A stretch of 64,000 nucleotides of DNA from Herbaspirillum sp. (GCA_028292625.1 JAQGLY010000061.1:1-64000); one strand, 5' to 3'; positions 36,232 through 45,941 are shown, counted from the first letter of the stretch. Notes: generated from the sequence alone by a model not told the origin. Numbers and translations: made by a program.

Positions 36232-37506
36232 TCAGTTAGCTGTGTGCACCGAAACAGAACGGCGTTTTGCCGGCATTTCGCGGTGCTTCGAAATAGCGAG
36301 TGCTACATTGGTCCCGCCAAATCCACACGAAAAAGACATGGCGTGTTCGATTTGGCGATCGAAAAGAGGCGTGTTCGCAATATGATTCAATGCGCATTTG
36401 GGATCGATGGCATCCAGGTGTGCGGTAGCAGGAAGGAATGATTCCGCCATCGCCAAGGTCGTAATGATCAGTTCGAGCGCGCTGGTTGCTCCGAGCAGAT
36501 GTCCATGAATGGATTTTGTCGAACTGACCGGCACCGACCTGGCGCCGAAAACTGAACAGATGGCATTCGCTTCGACTTCGTCGCCGCCCTTGGTCGCGGT
36601 TCCATGCGCATTGAGGTAGTCAATATCCGACGGCTGCAGCGCCGCGTCCGCGAGCGCCGCACGCAGCGCCGCAATCTGCCCGTCTGCCTTAGGCGTCCCG
36701 ATATGATAAGCATCGGAGGCGATGCCATAACCGGACAAGGCGGCGAAGCAGGAGGCGCCCCGCCGTTGGGCATGTTCTGCCGATTCAAGCACAATGAATG
36801 CAGCGCCTTCGCCCATGACAAGTCCGGTTCGATCCGATGAAAACGGTTTACAGCTGCGGGCAACATCAGACGGGTCCGGCATCGCCGCCGCCCGGATTCC
36901 GTCGAACGCCCCGAATCCGCTCGCCGTCAGGGGCGCCTCGGCACCTCCTGCGACCGCTACATCCAGGTAGCCATCGCGGATGGCGCGAAAGGCTTCCCCG
37001 ATCGCCGCGCCCGACGAACTGCAGGCGCTGCCATGCGTCATCACGGGGCCCAGGATTTGGTGGCGAATCGAGATTTGGGCGGCGCCCGCATTCTGCATGA
37101 TCGCCATCGCGGTAAACGGTCGCGCAGTCTGTTTCCCCTCTACCAAGAGCTGGTGGTGCCACGCCTGCTCGGTGGCGACACCACCTTTGACACTGCCGTA
37201 ATACAGGCCAGCCCGCTGACCGTAGTCCGCGAAGCTGTCAAATCCGGCATCCGTAATTGCCTGGCGCGCTGCAAGAATCCCCATTTGCTGGCAGCGGTCC
37301 AGGTACGGCAATTCGAGTTTGGTGAAGTTGTCGGCAAATGATTCGGAAATCAGACCAGCCGGAAATAGCTTGCTCAACGGTTCTGCCGCACACAATTTGA
37401 TTCCGGATGTCGCCGTTGAAAGCGAGCGAAGCAGTTCGTCCAAGTTGAGGCCTACTGGGGAGATAACGCCCAGACCAGTAATAACAACCGCGTTTTTTTT
37501 TGACAT
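36232..37506 (-). CDS. Beta-ketoacyl-ACP synthase (KAS II type) of the DSF locus
   Basis: A 424-residue condensing enzyme. Nucleophile C162 is in HGSACSSSGAAIG; the catalytic histidines are H301 (NAHGTAT) and H336 (KSIHGHLLGA), the conserved lysine K331 precedes it, and SCGFGGTN closes the active site. The nucleophile context (ACSSSG) differs from the ACTTGLHS of the housekeeping FabF at 52848-54089, suggesting a separate lineage. It would extend acyl chains on an ACP, presumably the one encoded at 32379. ATG 37506 (MSKKNAVVITGLG) is the start that matches the family; a frame to 37629 has no support. It heads the KAS-rpfF operon. Confidence 0.9.
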   Translation of the reverse strand: MSKKNAVVITGLGVISPVGLNLDELLRSLSTATSGIKLCAAEPLSKLFPAGLISESFADNFTKLELPYLDRCQQMGILAARQAITDAGFDSFADYGQRAGLYYGSVKGGVATEQAWHHQLLVEGKQTARPFTAMAIMQNAGAAQISIRHQILGPVMTHGSACSSSGAAIGEAFRAIRDGYLDVAVAGGAEAPLTASGFGAFDGIRAAAMPDPSDVARSCKPFSSDRTGLVMGEGAAFIVLESAEHAQRRGASCFAALSGYGIASDAYHIGTPKADGQIAALRAALADAALQPSDIDYLNAHGTATKGGDEVEANAICSVFGARSVPVSSTKSIHGHLLGATSALELIITTLAMAESFLPATAHLDAIDPKCALNHIANTPLFDRQIEHAMSFSCGFGGTNVALAISKHREMPAKRRSVSVHTAN

Positions 37507-37654
37507 GTTTTTATCTTCTACAAAGAATGGAGTAAGTGGGGGAAATGGACGGGGCGCGAATAGTATGGCAGGAATATGAGAAGCGCTGATATGGGTGTAG
37601 ATGCCCATCGGAGGTGAACGCCGAAACACCCCCCGCGTCAGACCGGGGTCCGCG

Positions 37655-37720
37655 GTTAAAGGAGTTTGGATACTTCAGAAGTCAATTCGACAAGGCGCGC
37701 AGTAGCGCTGAGAAAGAAGA
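37655..37720. repeat. Direct repeat, right copy, flanking the DSF locus
   Basis: Right partner of the repeat at 29704-29770 in the same orientation, starting GTTAAAGGAGTTTGG and containing TAGCGCTGAG. The two copies bracket the regulator, ACP, rpfC, rpfF and KAS genes. The remaining sequence between the KAS start (37506) and tRNA-Cys (37859) holds no gene; the KAS promoter should lie there, with a TACTAT-like -10 about 57 bases before the start. Confidence 0.7.
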
Positions 37721-37858
37721 AGGACTGGAGTCAAGACGCGACGCGGCGACAACGTACAACCGCTGATGAAAAAGTCGCAAGAAAGAAGAATGGCGAAAAG
37801 TCTGTTCGCCAAAAAACCGAAACGAAACGTCCGGTAGCGCTGAAGAGCGCATGGGAAA

Positions 37859-37932
37859 TGGAGGCGGGGGTCGGGATCGAACCGGCGTAAACGGCTTTGC
37901 AGGCCGCTGCATAACCACTTTGCTACCCCGCC
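37859..37932 (-). tRNA. tRNA-Cys (GCA)
   Basis: A 74-nt tRNA with encoded CCA on the minus strand: acceptor GGCGGGG/CCCCGCC, anticodon loop CTGCAAA (anticodon GCA), T arm with GTTCGATCC. It follows tRNA-Gly copy 2 on the same strand, with a terminator-like hairpin between. Confidence 0.95.
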
Positions 37933-37943
37933 AGGGGTCGAAT

Positions 37944-37968
37944 AAAAAAAGGAAGCTTGTGGGCTTCC
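37944..37968 (-). terminator. Terminator-like hairpin between tRNA-Gly and tRNA-Cys
   Basis: On the minus strand GGAAGC and GCTTCC (37963-37968 and 37951-37956) form a stem with a 6-base loop, followed by TTTTTTT. It lies between tRNA-Gly copy 2 and tRNA-Cys, so it could attenuate tRNA-Cys expression or serve as a processing site. Confidence 0.55.
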
Positions 37969-37978
37969 TTTCGTATCC

Positions 37979-38054
37979 TGGAGCGGGAGAAGAGTCTCGA
38001 ACTCTCGACCTCAACCTTGGCAAGGTTGCGCTCTACCAACTGAGCTACTCCCGC
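37979..38054 (-). tRNA. tRNA-Gly (GCC), copy 2
   Basis: Identical over all 76 bases to the tRNA at 27359-27434, including the CCA end and anticodon GCC. It is first in the tRNA-Gly/tRNA-Cys pair downstream of pgsA, a common arrangement in betaproteobacteria. It has its own strong promoter. Confidence 0.95.
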
Positions 38055-38071
38055 ATTCACAACAGACGGCT

Positions 38072-38099
38072 ATTATAGCGGCGCCCCATCGCTTGTCAA
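38072..38099 (-). promoter_or_regulatory. Consensus promoter of tRNA-Gly copy 2 / tRNA-Cys
   Basis: On the minus strand perfect TTGACA (complement of 38094-38099) and TATAAT (complement of 38072-38077) boxes are spaced by 16 bases, and end 17 bases before the tRNA 5' end. Confidence 0.8.
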
Positions 38100-38114
38100 G
38101 TATTGTTGCGCGGC

Positions 38115-38687
38115 CTACTGCATCTTTTTTATCAGCGGCCAGGCCTTGCGTAAATAATAAAGCATGGACCAGACCGTCAGCACCGCCGCGATGATCAGCA
38201 GTATATGGCCCCACAGGCGGGTATCGATGACGCCCATTACCGTGTCGTAATACAACAGCATCGGAATCGCAATCATCTGCGCGGCGGTCTTGATTTTGCC
38301 CAGCGAACTGACGGCCACCGATTTCGATGCGCCGATCTGCGCCATCCATTCGCGCAGCGCGGAGATGGTGATTTCACGGCCGATGATGACGAACGCGATC
38401 ACCGGATGCACGCGCCCCAGGTGCACCAATACCAGCAAGGCGCCGGTGACCATCAGCTTGTCGGCGACCGGATCGAGGAAGGCGCCGAACGCGGAGGTCT
38501 GATCCCAGCGCCGCGCCAGGAAGCCGTCGAACCAGTCGGTGATGGCGGCCACCACGAAAATGAGGGTCGACGCCATGCCCTGTTCGAAACGCGACAATCC
38601 CAGTTCCGGCAAATAAAATACGCCGACCACCAGGGGAATCAGCGCCACGCGCAACCAGGTCAGCAGTATGGGAACATTAAAAGGCAT
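38115..38687 (-). CDS. pgsA: CDP-diacylglycerol-glycerol-3-phosphate 3-phosphatidyltransferase
   Basis: A 190-residue inner-membrane enzyme with about four to five membrane segments. The CDP-alcohol phosphotransferase signature DGxxAR...G..xD...D is present as DGFLARRWDQTSAFGAFLDPVAD (read as DGFLARR, then FGAFLDPVAD). It makes phosphatidylglycerophosphate, the first committed step to phosphatidylglycerol and cardiolipin. It is the last protein gene before the tRNA pair and lies 41 bases after uvrC on the same strand. Confidence 0.95.
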   Translation of the reverse strand: MPFNVPILLTWLRVALIPLVVGVFYLPELGLSRFEQGMASTLIFVVAAITDWFDGFLARRWDQTSAFGAFLDPVADKLMVTGALLVLVHLGRVHPVIAFVIIGREITISALREWMAQIGASKSVAVSSLGKIKTAAQMIAIPMLLYYDTVMGVIDTRLWGHILLIIAAVLTVWSMLYYLRKAWPLIKKMQ

Positions 38688-38728
38688 AAATTCACTTTAG
38701 GTGGCAGAGCCTGCAATCTACCAAAACT

Positions 38729-40618
38729 TCAGTGCAACTGCTTATATATTTCTTCGGCCAATTGCCGGGAAATGCCATCCACCGAAGCCAGGTCGTCGAC
38801 GCTGGCATCGGTCACGCCGCGCAAGCCGCCGAAGCGCACCAGCAATTTCTGCCTGCGCCGCGCGCCCACGCCTTCGATTTCCTCCAGGCGGGAAGTCTGC
38901 CGCGCCTTGGCGCGTTTGGCGCGCATGCCGGTGATCGCAAAGCGATGGGCTTCGTCGCGGATCTGCGCGATCAACATCAGCGCCGCGGATTCCTTGCCCA
39001 GTTCCGCCGGCGGCCTGCCGTCGGCGAAGATCAGGGTTTCCAGGCCGACGCGCCGGCCTTCGCCTTTGGCCACGCCGACGATCAGGCCGATGTCCAGTCC
39101 GAGTTCGGTCAGCACCTGGCGCGCCATTTCCACCTGGCCCTTGCCGCCGTCGACCAGCACGATGTCCGGCATCACGCCGTCGCCATTGGCCACTTTTTCA
39201 TAGCGCCGCATCAATACCTGACGCATCGCGGCGTAATCGTCGCCCGGCGTGATGTCGTTGATATTGTAGCGGCGGTATTCGCCGTTCTGCATCGCGTGGT
39301 GGTGAAACACCACGCAGGAGGCCTGCGTCGCTTCGCCCTGGGTATGGCTGATGTCGAAACATTCTATGCGCAGATTTTCCAGATCCTCGACTTCGCAGTT
39401 GAGCACGTCGGCCAGCGCGCGCGTGCGCGATTGCTGCGAGCCCTGTTCGGACAACAGCCGCGCCATGGCCATCTCCGCGCCCTTCTGCGCCATTTCCAGC
39501 CATTGCCGGCGCTGCCCCTGCGGCTGGCAAGTCAGATTGATCCTGTGGCCGCATTGCTCCATCAGCGCCAGCATCAACGCGGGTTCGTCGAATTCGCAAT
39601 TGGCGATCAGCGAGCCGGGAATGAATTTTTCGATGTAATGCTGCGCCAGAAAGGCCTTCAGCACTTCGGCCGCCACCGATACCTCGGGTGCATCGGGGAC
39701 GTCCGTGTCGGTTTCCGCTCCGGCGACCGCGGCGGCTTCGACATGCATCGGAAAATAGGCGCGATCGCCGAGATGGCGGCCGCCGCGCACCATCGCCAGA
39801 TTGACGCAGGCGCGGCCGCCCTGCACCACCACGGCGATGATATCGATGTCGGCGTCGCTGCCGATTTCCATGCTTTGCTGATGCAGTACCCGCGACAAGG
39901 CGCCGATCTGGTTGCGCACCAGCGCGGCGCGCTCGAACAACAGATCGTTGGAGAAATCATGCATTTTTTTCTCCAGCGCCGCCAGCACTTCGCTCTGCCG
40001 TCCGCGCAGGAAGCGCGCGGCATTCTCGACATCGATCGCATAGTCTTCCTGCGCAATCAGATTGACGCAGGGGGCGCTGCAGCGATGGATCTGATGCAGC
40101 AGACAGGGCCGCGTGCGATTGGCGTAGACGGTGTCTTCGCAGGTGCGCAGGAGAAATACCTTTTGCAGAATCTGTATCGATTCCTTGACCGCCCACGCGT
40201 TCGGGAACGGCCCGAAATACTGATTGCGCTTGTCCACCGAGCCGCGGTAATACGCCATGCGCGGGAACGCGTGGCCGGTGATTTTCAGATAGGGATAGGA
40301 TTTGTCGTCGCGAAACAGAATGTTGAAACGCGGCTGCAAGGATTTGATCAGATTGTTTTCCAGCAGCAGCGCTTCGGCTTCGCTGCGGGTGACGGTGGTT
40401 TCCAGCCGGGCGATGCGCTCGACCATCATCGCGATGCGCGGGCCGGTCATCGTCTTCTGAAAATAGCTGGAGACACGCTTTTTCAGGTCGCGCGCCTTGC
40501 CCACGTACAGCACGTTGTTGTCGGCGTCGAAATAGCGATAGACGCCGGGCAGATGCGGTAACTTGGCGACGGTCTCGAGAACGAGCTCGCGCGGATCGGG
40601 CGGCAGCGAATCAGTCAT
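38729..40618 (-). CDS. uvrC: Excinuclease ABC subunit C
   Basis: A 629-residue nucleotide-excision repair nuclease. The N-terminal GIY-YIG domain ([25 protein letters not shown] read as GVYRYF and [13 protein letters not shown]) makes the 3' incision. A UvrB-binding UVR motif, an RNase H-like domain ([19 protein letters not shown]) for the 5' incision and a C-terminal helix-hairpin-helix pair ([17 protein letters not shown]) follow. ATG 40618 (MTDSLPPDP) is preferred over ATG 40627 by three residues; both are in frame. It lies between nagZ and pgsA on the same strand. Confidence 0.96.
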   Translation of the reverse strand: MTDSLPPDPRELVLETVAKLPHLPGVYRYFDADNNVLYVGKARDLKKRVSSYFQKTMTGPRIAMMVERIARLETTVTRSEAEALLLENNLIKSLQPRFNILFRDDKSYPYLKITGHAFPRMAYYRGSVDKRNQYFGPFPNAWAVKESIQILQKVFLLRTCEDTVYANRTRPCLLHQIHRCSAPCVNLIAQEDYAIDVENAARFLRGRQSEVLAALEKKMHDFSNDLLFERAALVRNQIGALSRVLHQQSMEIGSDADIDIIAVVVQGGRACVNLAMVRGGRHLGDRAYFPMHVEAAAVAGAETDTDVPDAPEVSVAAEVLKAFLAQHYIEKFIPGSLIANCEFDEPALMLALMEQCGHRINLTCQPQGQRRQWLEMAQKGAEMAMARLLSEQGSQQSRTRALADVLNCEVEDLENLRIECFDISHTQGEATQASCVVFHHHAMQNGEYRRYNINDITPGDDYAAMRQVLMRRYEKVANGDGVMPDIVLVDGGKGQVEMARQVLTELGLDIGLIVGVAKGEGRRVGLETLIFADGRPPAELGKESAALMLIAQIRDEAHRFAITGMRAKRAKARQTSRLEEIEGVGARRRQKLLVRFGGLRGVTDASVDDLASVDGISRQLAEEIYKQLH

Positions 40619-40632
40619 TCGAATCAATCAAA

Positions 40633-41688
40633 TCAATCATCCGGCGTTGACGCCAGCGCCAGCACCGCCTGTCTCGCGGCCAGGTAACGGGCGTCGTTCT
40701 GTAATTGCGTCCAGTCCTGCGCGGGCGCGCGCGGCAGCAAGGCGGCGATGCGCGCGGCCGCTGCCGGGCTCTGTTTGAAGCGCAGGCCGGCTAGCAACAG
40801 ATCGGCCTGGTCAGGGGCATTGCACAGCAGCACCATGTCGCAGCCGGCATTCAAGGCCGCTTCGGCGCGCGCCACCGGACCGCCGGCGAAACCGGCCGCT
40901 TCCATGCTCAAATCGTCGCTGAAAATGACGCCCTGAAAGCCGAGGCGTTCGCGCAGGATGGTCAGCCACTTTTTGGAAAAACCGGCCGGATGCCGGTCCA
41001 CCTTCGGATAGATCACATGCGCCGGCATCACCGCCGTCAGACTCATGCCCAGGGTCTCATAGGGTTGGACATCTTCTTGCAGGATCTGCTCGAGTTCGCG
41101 CTGGTCCTCCGGCATCGCCACGTGGGAATCGGCTTCGGCGAAACCGTGTCCCGGAAAGTGTTTGCCGCAATTGGCCATGCCGGCCAGCAGCAGGCCGTGA
41201 TTCAGGCTTTTCGCCAGCAGGGCCACCACGCGCGGATCGCGATGGAAGGCGCGGTCGCCGATCACGCCGGAGCTGCCGTAATCCAGATCCAGCACCGGCG
41301 TAAACGACAGGTCGATGCCGCAGGCGCGCAGTTCGGACGCCAGCACGAAGCCGGCGGCGGTCGCGGTCCGGGTGGCCCGCAGGACATCGCGCTCCCATAA
41401 GGCCCCCAGGCGCCGCATGGCCGGCAAATGGGTGAAGCCATCGGTACGGAAACGCTGCACGCGGCCGCCCTCATGATCGACGGCGATCAGCAGGCCCGGG
41501 CGCGCCGCGTGAATGGCCGCGGTTAATGCGCATAATTGCGCGCGATCCGCGTAATTGCGCGCAAACAGAATGACGCCGCCGGTCAGCGGGTGTTGCAGAC
41601 GGCCGATATCGTCCTGGTTCAAGGTCTTGCCGACCACGTCCAGCATGACGGGGCCGAATGCGGGCATTGCGGAATCGCTGCGCATCAT
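40633..41688 (-). CDS. nagZ: Beta-N-acetylhexosaminidase NagZ
   Basis: A 351-residue glycoside hydrolase family 3 enzyme of peptidoglycan recycling: it removes GlcNAc from muropeptides imported into the cytoplasm. It has the family blocks [27 protein letters not shown], the catalytic [14 protein letters not shown] (acid/base His on the flexible loop) and [11 protein letters not shown] with the nucleophile Asp. ATG 41688 overlaps the acpS stop as ATGA. The product of NagZ often signals AmpC induction in other bacteria; no ampR/ampC is in view. Confidence 0.94.
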   Translation of the reverse strand: MMRSDSAMPAFGPVMLDVVGKTLNQDDIGRLQHPLTGGVILFARNYADRAQLCALTAAIHAARPGLLIAVDHEGGRVQRFRTDGFTHLPAMRRLGALWERDVLRATRTATAAGFVLASELRACGIDLSFTPVLDLDYGSSGVIGDRAFHRDPRVVALLAKSLNHGLLLAGMANCGKHFPGHGFAEADSHVAMPEDQRELEQILQEDVQPYETLGMSLTAVMPAHVIYPKVDRHPAGFSKKWLTILRERLGFQGVIFSDDLSMEAAGFAGGPVARAEAALNAGCDMVLLCNAPDQADLLLAGLRFKQSPAAAARIAALLPRAPAQDWTQLQNDARYLAARQAVLALASTPDD

Positions 41689-42074
41689 TGCTCCACGATG
41701 ACGAAGGCCACGCCGTATTCGGCCTCGTCGGTAATCGATACCTGGGCGCTCAGCCCGCGCTGCGCGAACCATTCCTTCAGCACGCCGCTCAACACCACCA
41801 CCGGCTTGCCGCTGGGGTCGTTGAGCACCTGCATGGCGCGCCAGGTCATCGGCATGCGCATGCCAAGGCCTATCGCTTTCGAAAACGCCTCCTTGGCGGC
41901 AAACCGGGTCGCCAGAAAACTGACGCCGCGCGCGTGGACCCTGGCGCGGCGGCCTTTGAATTTTTCCATTTCCTCGACACCCAGCACGCGCGCGGCGAAA
42001 CGGTCACCATGACGCTCCAGCACGCCCGCGATGCGCGAAATCTGGATGATATCGGTGCCGATACCGTAAATCAT
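41685..42074 (-). CDS. acpS: Holo-ACP synthase
   Basis: A 129-residue phosphopantetheinyl transferase that loads the CoA arm onto ACP. It has the two family motifs, [14 protein letters not shown] (Mg-binding Asp) and the [14 protein letters not shown] block with the catalytic Glu/Lys. It should modify AcpP and perhaps the second ACP of the DSF locus. It overlaps nagZ and pdxJ by four bases on each side, so pdxJ-acpS-nagZ are tightly coupled. Confidence 0.95.
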   Translation of the reverse strand: MIYGIGTDIIQISRIAGVLERHGDRFAARVLGVEEMEKFKGRRARVHARGVSFLATRFAAKEAFSKAIGLGMRMPMTWRAMQVLNDPSGKPVVVLSGVLKEWFAQRGLSAQVSITDEAEYGVAFVIVEQ

Positions 42075-42844
42075 TTGCCTGCTCCGCCCGCTTCGCGCCG
42101 TGCGCGGACCATGATCGCCTTCATTTCGCGCACCGCGTTTTGCCAGCCCGAGAAAATCGCATGCGCGACCACGGCGTGACCGATGTTCAATTCGGCGATG
42201 CCGTCGATGCCCGCGATCGCCTGCACATTGGTGTAATGCAGTCCATGGCCGGCGTTGACGCGCAGGCCGCGCCGCGCGCCGTCGAGCACGCCCTGCCGCA
42301 CGCGCAGCAATTCTTCCGCCTGCAGCGACGCGCTGTGCGCCTCGGCATAACGGCCGGTATGCAATTCGATGACTTCGGCGCCGGCTTCCGCAGCTGCCTG
42401 TATTTGCGCCGGCTCGGGATCGATGAACAGGCTGACGCGGATGCCGGCCTCATGCAATTGCCGCACCGCCGCCTGCACTTGCGGAAAATAACGCACCACG
42501 TCCAGTCCGCCCTCGGTCGTCAGTTCATGCCGTTTTTCCGGCACCAGACAGACGTCCTGCGGGCGGATGCGGCAGGCGAAATCCAGCATTTCGGCGGTGA
42601 CGGCGGCTTCCAGATTCATGCGCGTTTTCAATTGCGGGCGAATCGCCTCGACGTCGGCGTCGCGGATATGCCGGCGGTCTTCGCGCAAATGCAGGGTAAT
42701 CAGATCGGCGCCCGCCTCCTCCGCTTCCAGCGCGGCGCGCAGCGGATCCGGATAGCCGACGCCGCGTGCGTTGCGCACCGTCGCCACATGATCGATATTG
42801 ATGCCCAGTTCGATATCCGGGCCGGTGGGTTGCAAATAACTCAT
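42071..42844 (-). CDS. pdxJ: Pyridoxine 5'-phosphate synthase PdxJ
   Basis: A 257-residue TIM-barrel enzyme that condenses 1-deoxyxylulose-5-phosphate with 3-amino-1-hydroxyacetone phosphate to make vitamin B6 phosphate. It starts with the substrate motif [16 protein letters not shown] and has [23 protein letters not shown] and a C-terminal [11 protein letters not shown] block. ATG 42844 (MSYLQPTGP) is chosen over a frame to 42907, as homologues start a few residues before IELGINIDH. It lies between recO and acpS, the usual recO-pdxJ-acpS order. Confidence 0.95.
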   Translation of the reverse strand: MSYLQPTGPDIELGINIDHVATVRNARGVGYPDPLRAALEAEEAGADLITLHLREDRRHIRDADVEAIRPQLKTRMNLEAAVTAEMLDFACRIRPQDVCLVPEKRHELTTEGGLDVVRYFPQVQAAVRQLHEAGIRVSLFIDPEPAQIQAAAEAGAEVIELHTGRYAEAHSASLQAEELLRVRQGVLDGARRGLRVNAGHGLHYTNVQAIAGIDGIAELNIGHAVVAHAIFSGWQNAVREMKAIMVRARREAGGAGK

Positions 42845-42940
42845 ATTATTCGGGCCTAAATGATAAGACAGGATAGTCTCCGATGTTATCGCAAAAACCA
42901 AGCGCATGGCGCAGGACGCCGCATGGGCGCCGGCATCGCC

Positions 42941-43789
42941 TCACAGCTGCATCAGGTCGATCAGGATCTGCCGCGTATTCAATTGGGCGCCGCCGAGATG
43001 ATGGGCCAGCAGAAAACGCATCAGGAATTTGCTCTGCGTCTGGGTGACGCTGTCGCTGTAATCTTCGCGCTCCATGTCGAGCAGGGTTTTGCCGTGGATG
43101 CGCGGCCAGGTGTCCGACGGCAGCGCGGGCCGCACTCCCTGCTCGGGATCCACCACATAGACGCGCTTCGCTTCGACGCCGCTGCGGTCGACGCTGCAAT
43201 GCGTCAGATCGGCCGCCACGCCGCCGGCCTTGAGCAATGCGCGCTCGAACTGGCGCAATACGATGGGCGGCGACTCGCCGTGCGCCAGCTGATTCAGCGT
43301 CGACACGTAGTGGTCGAACAATTCGGGATGCGGATCGTCGCGCGCCAGCAATTTGACCAGCAGTTCGTTCAGATAAAAACCGCACAGCAGCGCCGATTTT
43401 TCCAGCGGCAGCAGGCCGCCTACCCATTCCGCCGCCACCAGCGTGCGCACTTCGGCCTTGCCGGTCCAGTTCACCGACAGCGGCTGGAAGGTCTGCAACA
43501 CGCCGCGCAGCTTGGAATACGGGCGCTTGGCGCCTTTGGCGACCAATGCCACGCGGCCGTGATCGCGCGAAAACAGGTCGATGATCAGGCTGGTTTCCTT
43601 GTGCGGATAGCTGTGCAGCACGAAACCGGGTTGTCCGACGATGCGCATGTCGGGGGATGAAGAGCGGGCGCGGCGCGGCGCCGACGGGGGCGGCGCCGGC
43701 GTCGATGCGGGGGCGGGCGAAACCGCTGCGTCTTCCGGGTCGACGGGAGCAGACGCCTGGGCGGATAGGGCTGCGGTCGGAACGGCCAT
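42941..43789 (-). CDS. recO: DNA repair protein RecO
   Basis: A 282-residue protein of the RecFOR pathway, which loads RecA onto SSB-coated DNA. The OB fold begins at [24 protein letters not shown] (read as [16 protein letters not shown]), followed by the C-terminal helical domain with [22 protein letters not shown]. The first 47 residues are a Pro/Ala/Ser-rich tail before MRIVGQPGF, longer than in E. coli RecO; an internal start at 43648 would remove it. It lies between era and pdxJ on the same strand. Confidence 0.92.
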   Translation of the reverse strand: MAVPTAALSAQASAPVDPEDAAVSPAPASTPAPPPSAPRRARSSSPDMRIVGQPGFVLHSYPHKETSLIIDLFSRDHGRVALVAKGAKRPYSKLRGVLQTFQPLSVNWTGKAEVRTLVAAEWVGGLLPLEKSALLCGFYLNELLVKLLARDDPHPELFDHYVSTLNQLAHGESPPIVLRQFERALLKAGGVAADLTHCSVDRSGVEAKRVYVVDPEQGVRPALPSDTWPRIHGKTLLDMEREDYSDSVTQTQSKFLMRFLLAHHLGGAQLNTRQILIDLMQL

Positions 43790-43806
43790 GAATTCGATGG
43801 TTGGTA

Positions 43807-44733
43807 TTACTCGTAGCCGTAAGCGCGCAGGCCGGCCTCGTTATCGGCCCAGCCCGATTTGACCTTGACCCAGATTTCCAGATAGACCGGGCCGCCGAAC
43901 AGACGCTCCATATCCAGCCGGGCCTGGGTCGAGATTTCCTTCAGGCGGGCGCCCTTGTTGCCGATCACCATCGCCTTGTGCGTGTCGCGTTCGACCAGAA
44001 TCGCGGCGAACACGCGGCGCAGATCGCCCTCTTGCTCGAATTTTTCGATCAGCACGGTGCTGGTGTACGGCAATTCGTCGCCGACGAAACGGAATACTTT
44101 TTCCCGCACGATCTCGGAGGCGAGGAATTTTTCGCTGCGATCGGTGATGTCGTCTTCGTCGAACATCGGCGGGTTATGCGGCAGCAGTTTGGTGATTTCC
44201 TGCTGCAGGCCGTCGAGTTGAAAGCGTTGCTGCGCCGAGACCGGCACCACGGCGGTAAAGTCGTGCTGCGCCGCCAGTTTCTGCGCAAACGGCATCAGCG
44301 CCGCCTTGTCCTTGACGCGATCGGATTTGTTGATGACCAGTATCACCGGGACATTTTTAGGCAACAGATCCATCACCTGCTTGTCGGCGTCGGTAAACGT
44401 GCCGGCCTCGACCACGTACAGAATGACGTCGGACGCGGTCAGCGTGTTGGTCACGGTGCGGTTCAGCGTCTTGTTCAACGCGTTGCTATGGCGGGTCTGG
44501 AATCCCGGCGTGTCGACATACACGAACTGCGTGTTTTCGATGGTCTGGATGCCGGTGATCCGGTGCCGGGTGGTCTGCGCCTTGCGCGAGGTAATGCTGA
44601 CCTTGGCGCCGATCAGGGCGTTCATCAAGGTCGATTTGCCGACGTTCGGACGCCCGACGATGGCGATATAGCCGCAGCGGTAGTCGGAGGCGGACTCGGA
44701 AGCGGAGTCGGGGCTGGCGGTGGATTCTGTCAT
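43807..44733 (-). CDS. era: GTPase Era
   Basis: A 308-residue GTPase essential for 30S ribosome assembly. It has G1 [10 protein letters not shown]2-G3 VDTPGFQ, G4 NKSDR and G5 VSAQQ, followed by a C-terminal KH RNA-binding domain ([13 protein letters not shown]) that contacts the 3' end of 16S rRNA. It overlaps rnc by four bases and lies 17 bases before recO, an rnc-era-recO operon as in many proteobacteria. Confidence 0.96.
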   Translation of the reverse strand: MTESTASPDSASESASDYRCGYIAIVGRPNVGKSTLMNALIGAKVSITSRKAQTTRHRITGIQTIENTQFVYVDTPGFQTRHSNALNKTLNRTVTNTLTASDVILYVVEAGTFTDADKQVMDLLPKNVPVILVINKSDRVKDKAALMPFAQKLAAQHDFTAVVPVSAQQRFQLDGLQQEITKLLPHNPPMFDEDDITDRSEKFLASEIVREKVFRFVGDELPYTSTVLIEKFEQEGDLRRVFAAILVERDTHKAMVIGNKGARLKEISTQARLDMERLFGGPVYLEIWVKVKSGWADNEAGLRAYGYE

Positions 44734-45830
44734 GCGCTTTTCGTTTTGGAGATGGTCGGCGACGGCCCGGCGTGTTGCGCGGCGTCGGTAGGCGCGGCGC
44801 TAAGCTTTGCACTATCGGATTTGATCTCCGGTTTGGATCCCTGCTTGTTTTCCTGCTTGCTCTCCTGCTTGTTTTCCTGCCTGTGTTCCGCCTTGGCTTC
44901 CGGCTTGGATTCGGCCTTGTGTTCAGCCTTATGTTCAGTCCTGCCCGACGTTTTTGCGCCATCCGCCGCAGCCGGGACCAATGGCTGAGCCACGGCCTGC
45001 TTCTGCGCCTTATCGGCTTTTGCCGTGGCGGATTTGGAAGTCGCGGGCCGGTCCGCGCTCACTCCTTCGGCATTCGTATCGGGCTGGATCGTGGCGATGC
45101 CGGCCAGTTTCAGCTGCGCTGTACGCGGGCGCGGCTTGCGCGGGGCCGACGGGGTTTTCACCATCGCAGCCTGCACCGCTTCCAGCGCCAGTTTGGCGGC
45201 GGCCTGCTCGCCGGCGCGGCGGCTGCCGCCAGTGCCGAAGACCTGGATCTCCAGTTTCGGCACCAGGCATTCGATCTCGAATTCCTGGCTGTGCGCGGCA
45301 CCGTGAGTGGCGACCACATTGTATTGCGGCAACGGGATTTTTTTGCCCTGCAGGTATTCCTGCAGCAGGGTCTTGGCATCCTTGCCCAGCGTTTTCGGAT
45401 CGACGCTGTCGAGGATGGGGATATATAGCGAGCGAATCACATCGCGCGCCGCGTTAAAGCCGTCGTCCAGGAAAATTGCGCCGAATAGTGCTTCGAGCGT
45501 ATCGGCCAGAATCGACGGCCGGCGGAAACCGCCGGATTTCAGTTCGCCTTCGCCCAGCCGCAGGAATTGCGACAATTCAAGGCGCTGCGCGATTTCATAC
45601 AGCGATTGTTGCTTCACCAGATTGGCGCGCAGGCGCGACAAATCGCCTTCGTCTATCGTGCTGTAGCGCTCGAACAACAACGACGCGACGACGCAGTTGA
45701 GGATCGAATCGCCGAGAAACTCCAGCCTTTCGTTATGCAAACTACTATGGCTACGATGGGTCAGGGCTTGCTGCAACAGACTCGCATCCCGGAACGTGTG
45801 GCCTAGCCGATTTTGCAATGTTGAATCCAT
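44730..45830 (-). CDS. rnc: Ribonuclease III with long charged C-terminal tail
   Basis: A 366-residue RNase III. The nuclease domain has the signature [12 protein letters not shown] (33-44) and the second acidic site DTLEALFGA (about 110-118). A double-stranded RNA-binding domain follows at about 155-224. E. coli RNase III stops near residue 226; here a tail of about 140 residues follows that is Lys/Glu/Ala/Pro-rich and ends with a four-residue repeat (KQEN/KQES). Such tails may be disordered and bind nucleic acid or partners. It processes rRNA precursors and cuts structured mRNAs. First gene of rnc-era-recO. Confidence 0.94.
   Translation of the reverse strand: MDSTLQNRLGHTFRDASLLQQALTHRSHSSLHNERLEFLGDSILNCVVASLLFERYSTIDEGDLSRLRANLVKQQSLYEIAQRLELSQFLRLGEGELKSGGFRRPSILADTLEALFGAIFLDDGFNAARDVIRSLYIPILDSVDPKTLGKDAKTLLQEYLQGKKIPLPQYNVVATHGAAHSQEFEIECLVPKLEIQVFGTGGSRRAGEQAAAKLALEAVQAAMVKTPSAPRKPRPRTAQLKLAGIATIQPDTNAEGVSADRPATSKSATAKADKAQKQAVAQPLVPAAADGAKTSGRTEHKAEHKAESKPEAKAEHRQENKQESKQENKQGSKPEIKSDSAKLSAAPTDAAQHAGPSPTISKTKSA
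44839..44888. repeat. Four tandem 12-bp units within the rnc tail
   Basis: Four copies of CCTGCTTGTTTT/CCTGCTTGCTCT-type 12-base units in a row encode the [12 protein letters not shown] series of the RNase III tail. Repeats of multiples of three can change the tail length without breaking the frame. Confidence 0.7.
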
Positions 45831-45941
45831 GTATTGTCGCTCACTCTAGTCGGGCATTCTTTTTACGCCGTCCTCGCCGCCCTTTTTGACCGCCCGCTGC
45901 CGACAAGCCGCATTGCCCGGGGCCGTTGCCCCAGCCATCGC

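Noticed and set aside
29806-37720. Prophage or integrative element with its own integrase
   Set aside because: No integrase, capsid, portal or conjugation gene in the window; only repeats suggest mobility.
44839-44888. CRISPR-like array
   Set aside because: 12-bp contiguous units inside a coding frame without spacers; it codes the RNase III tail.
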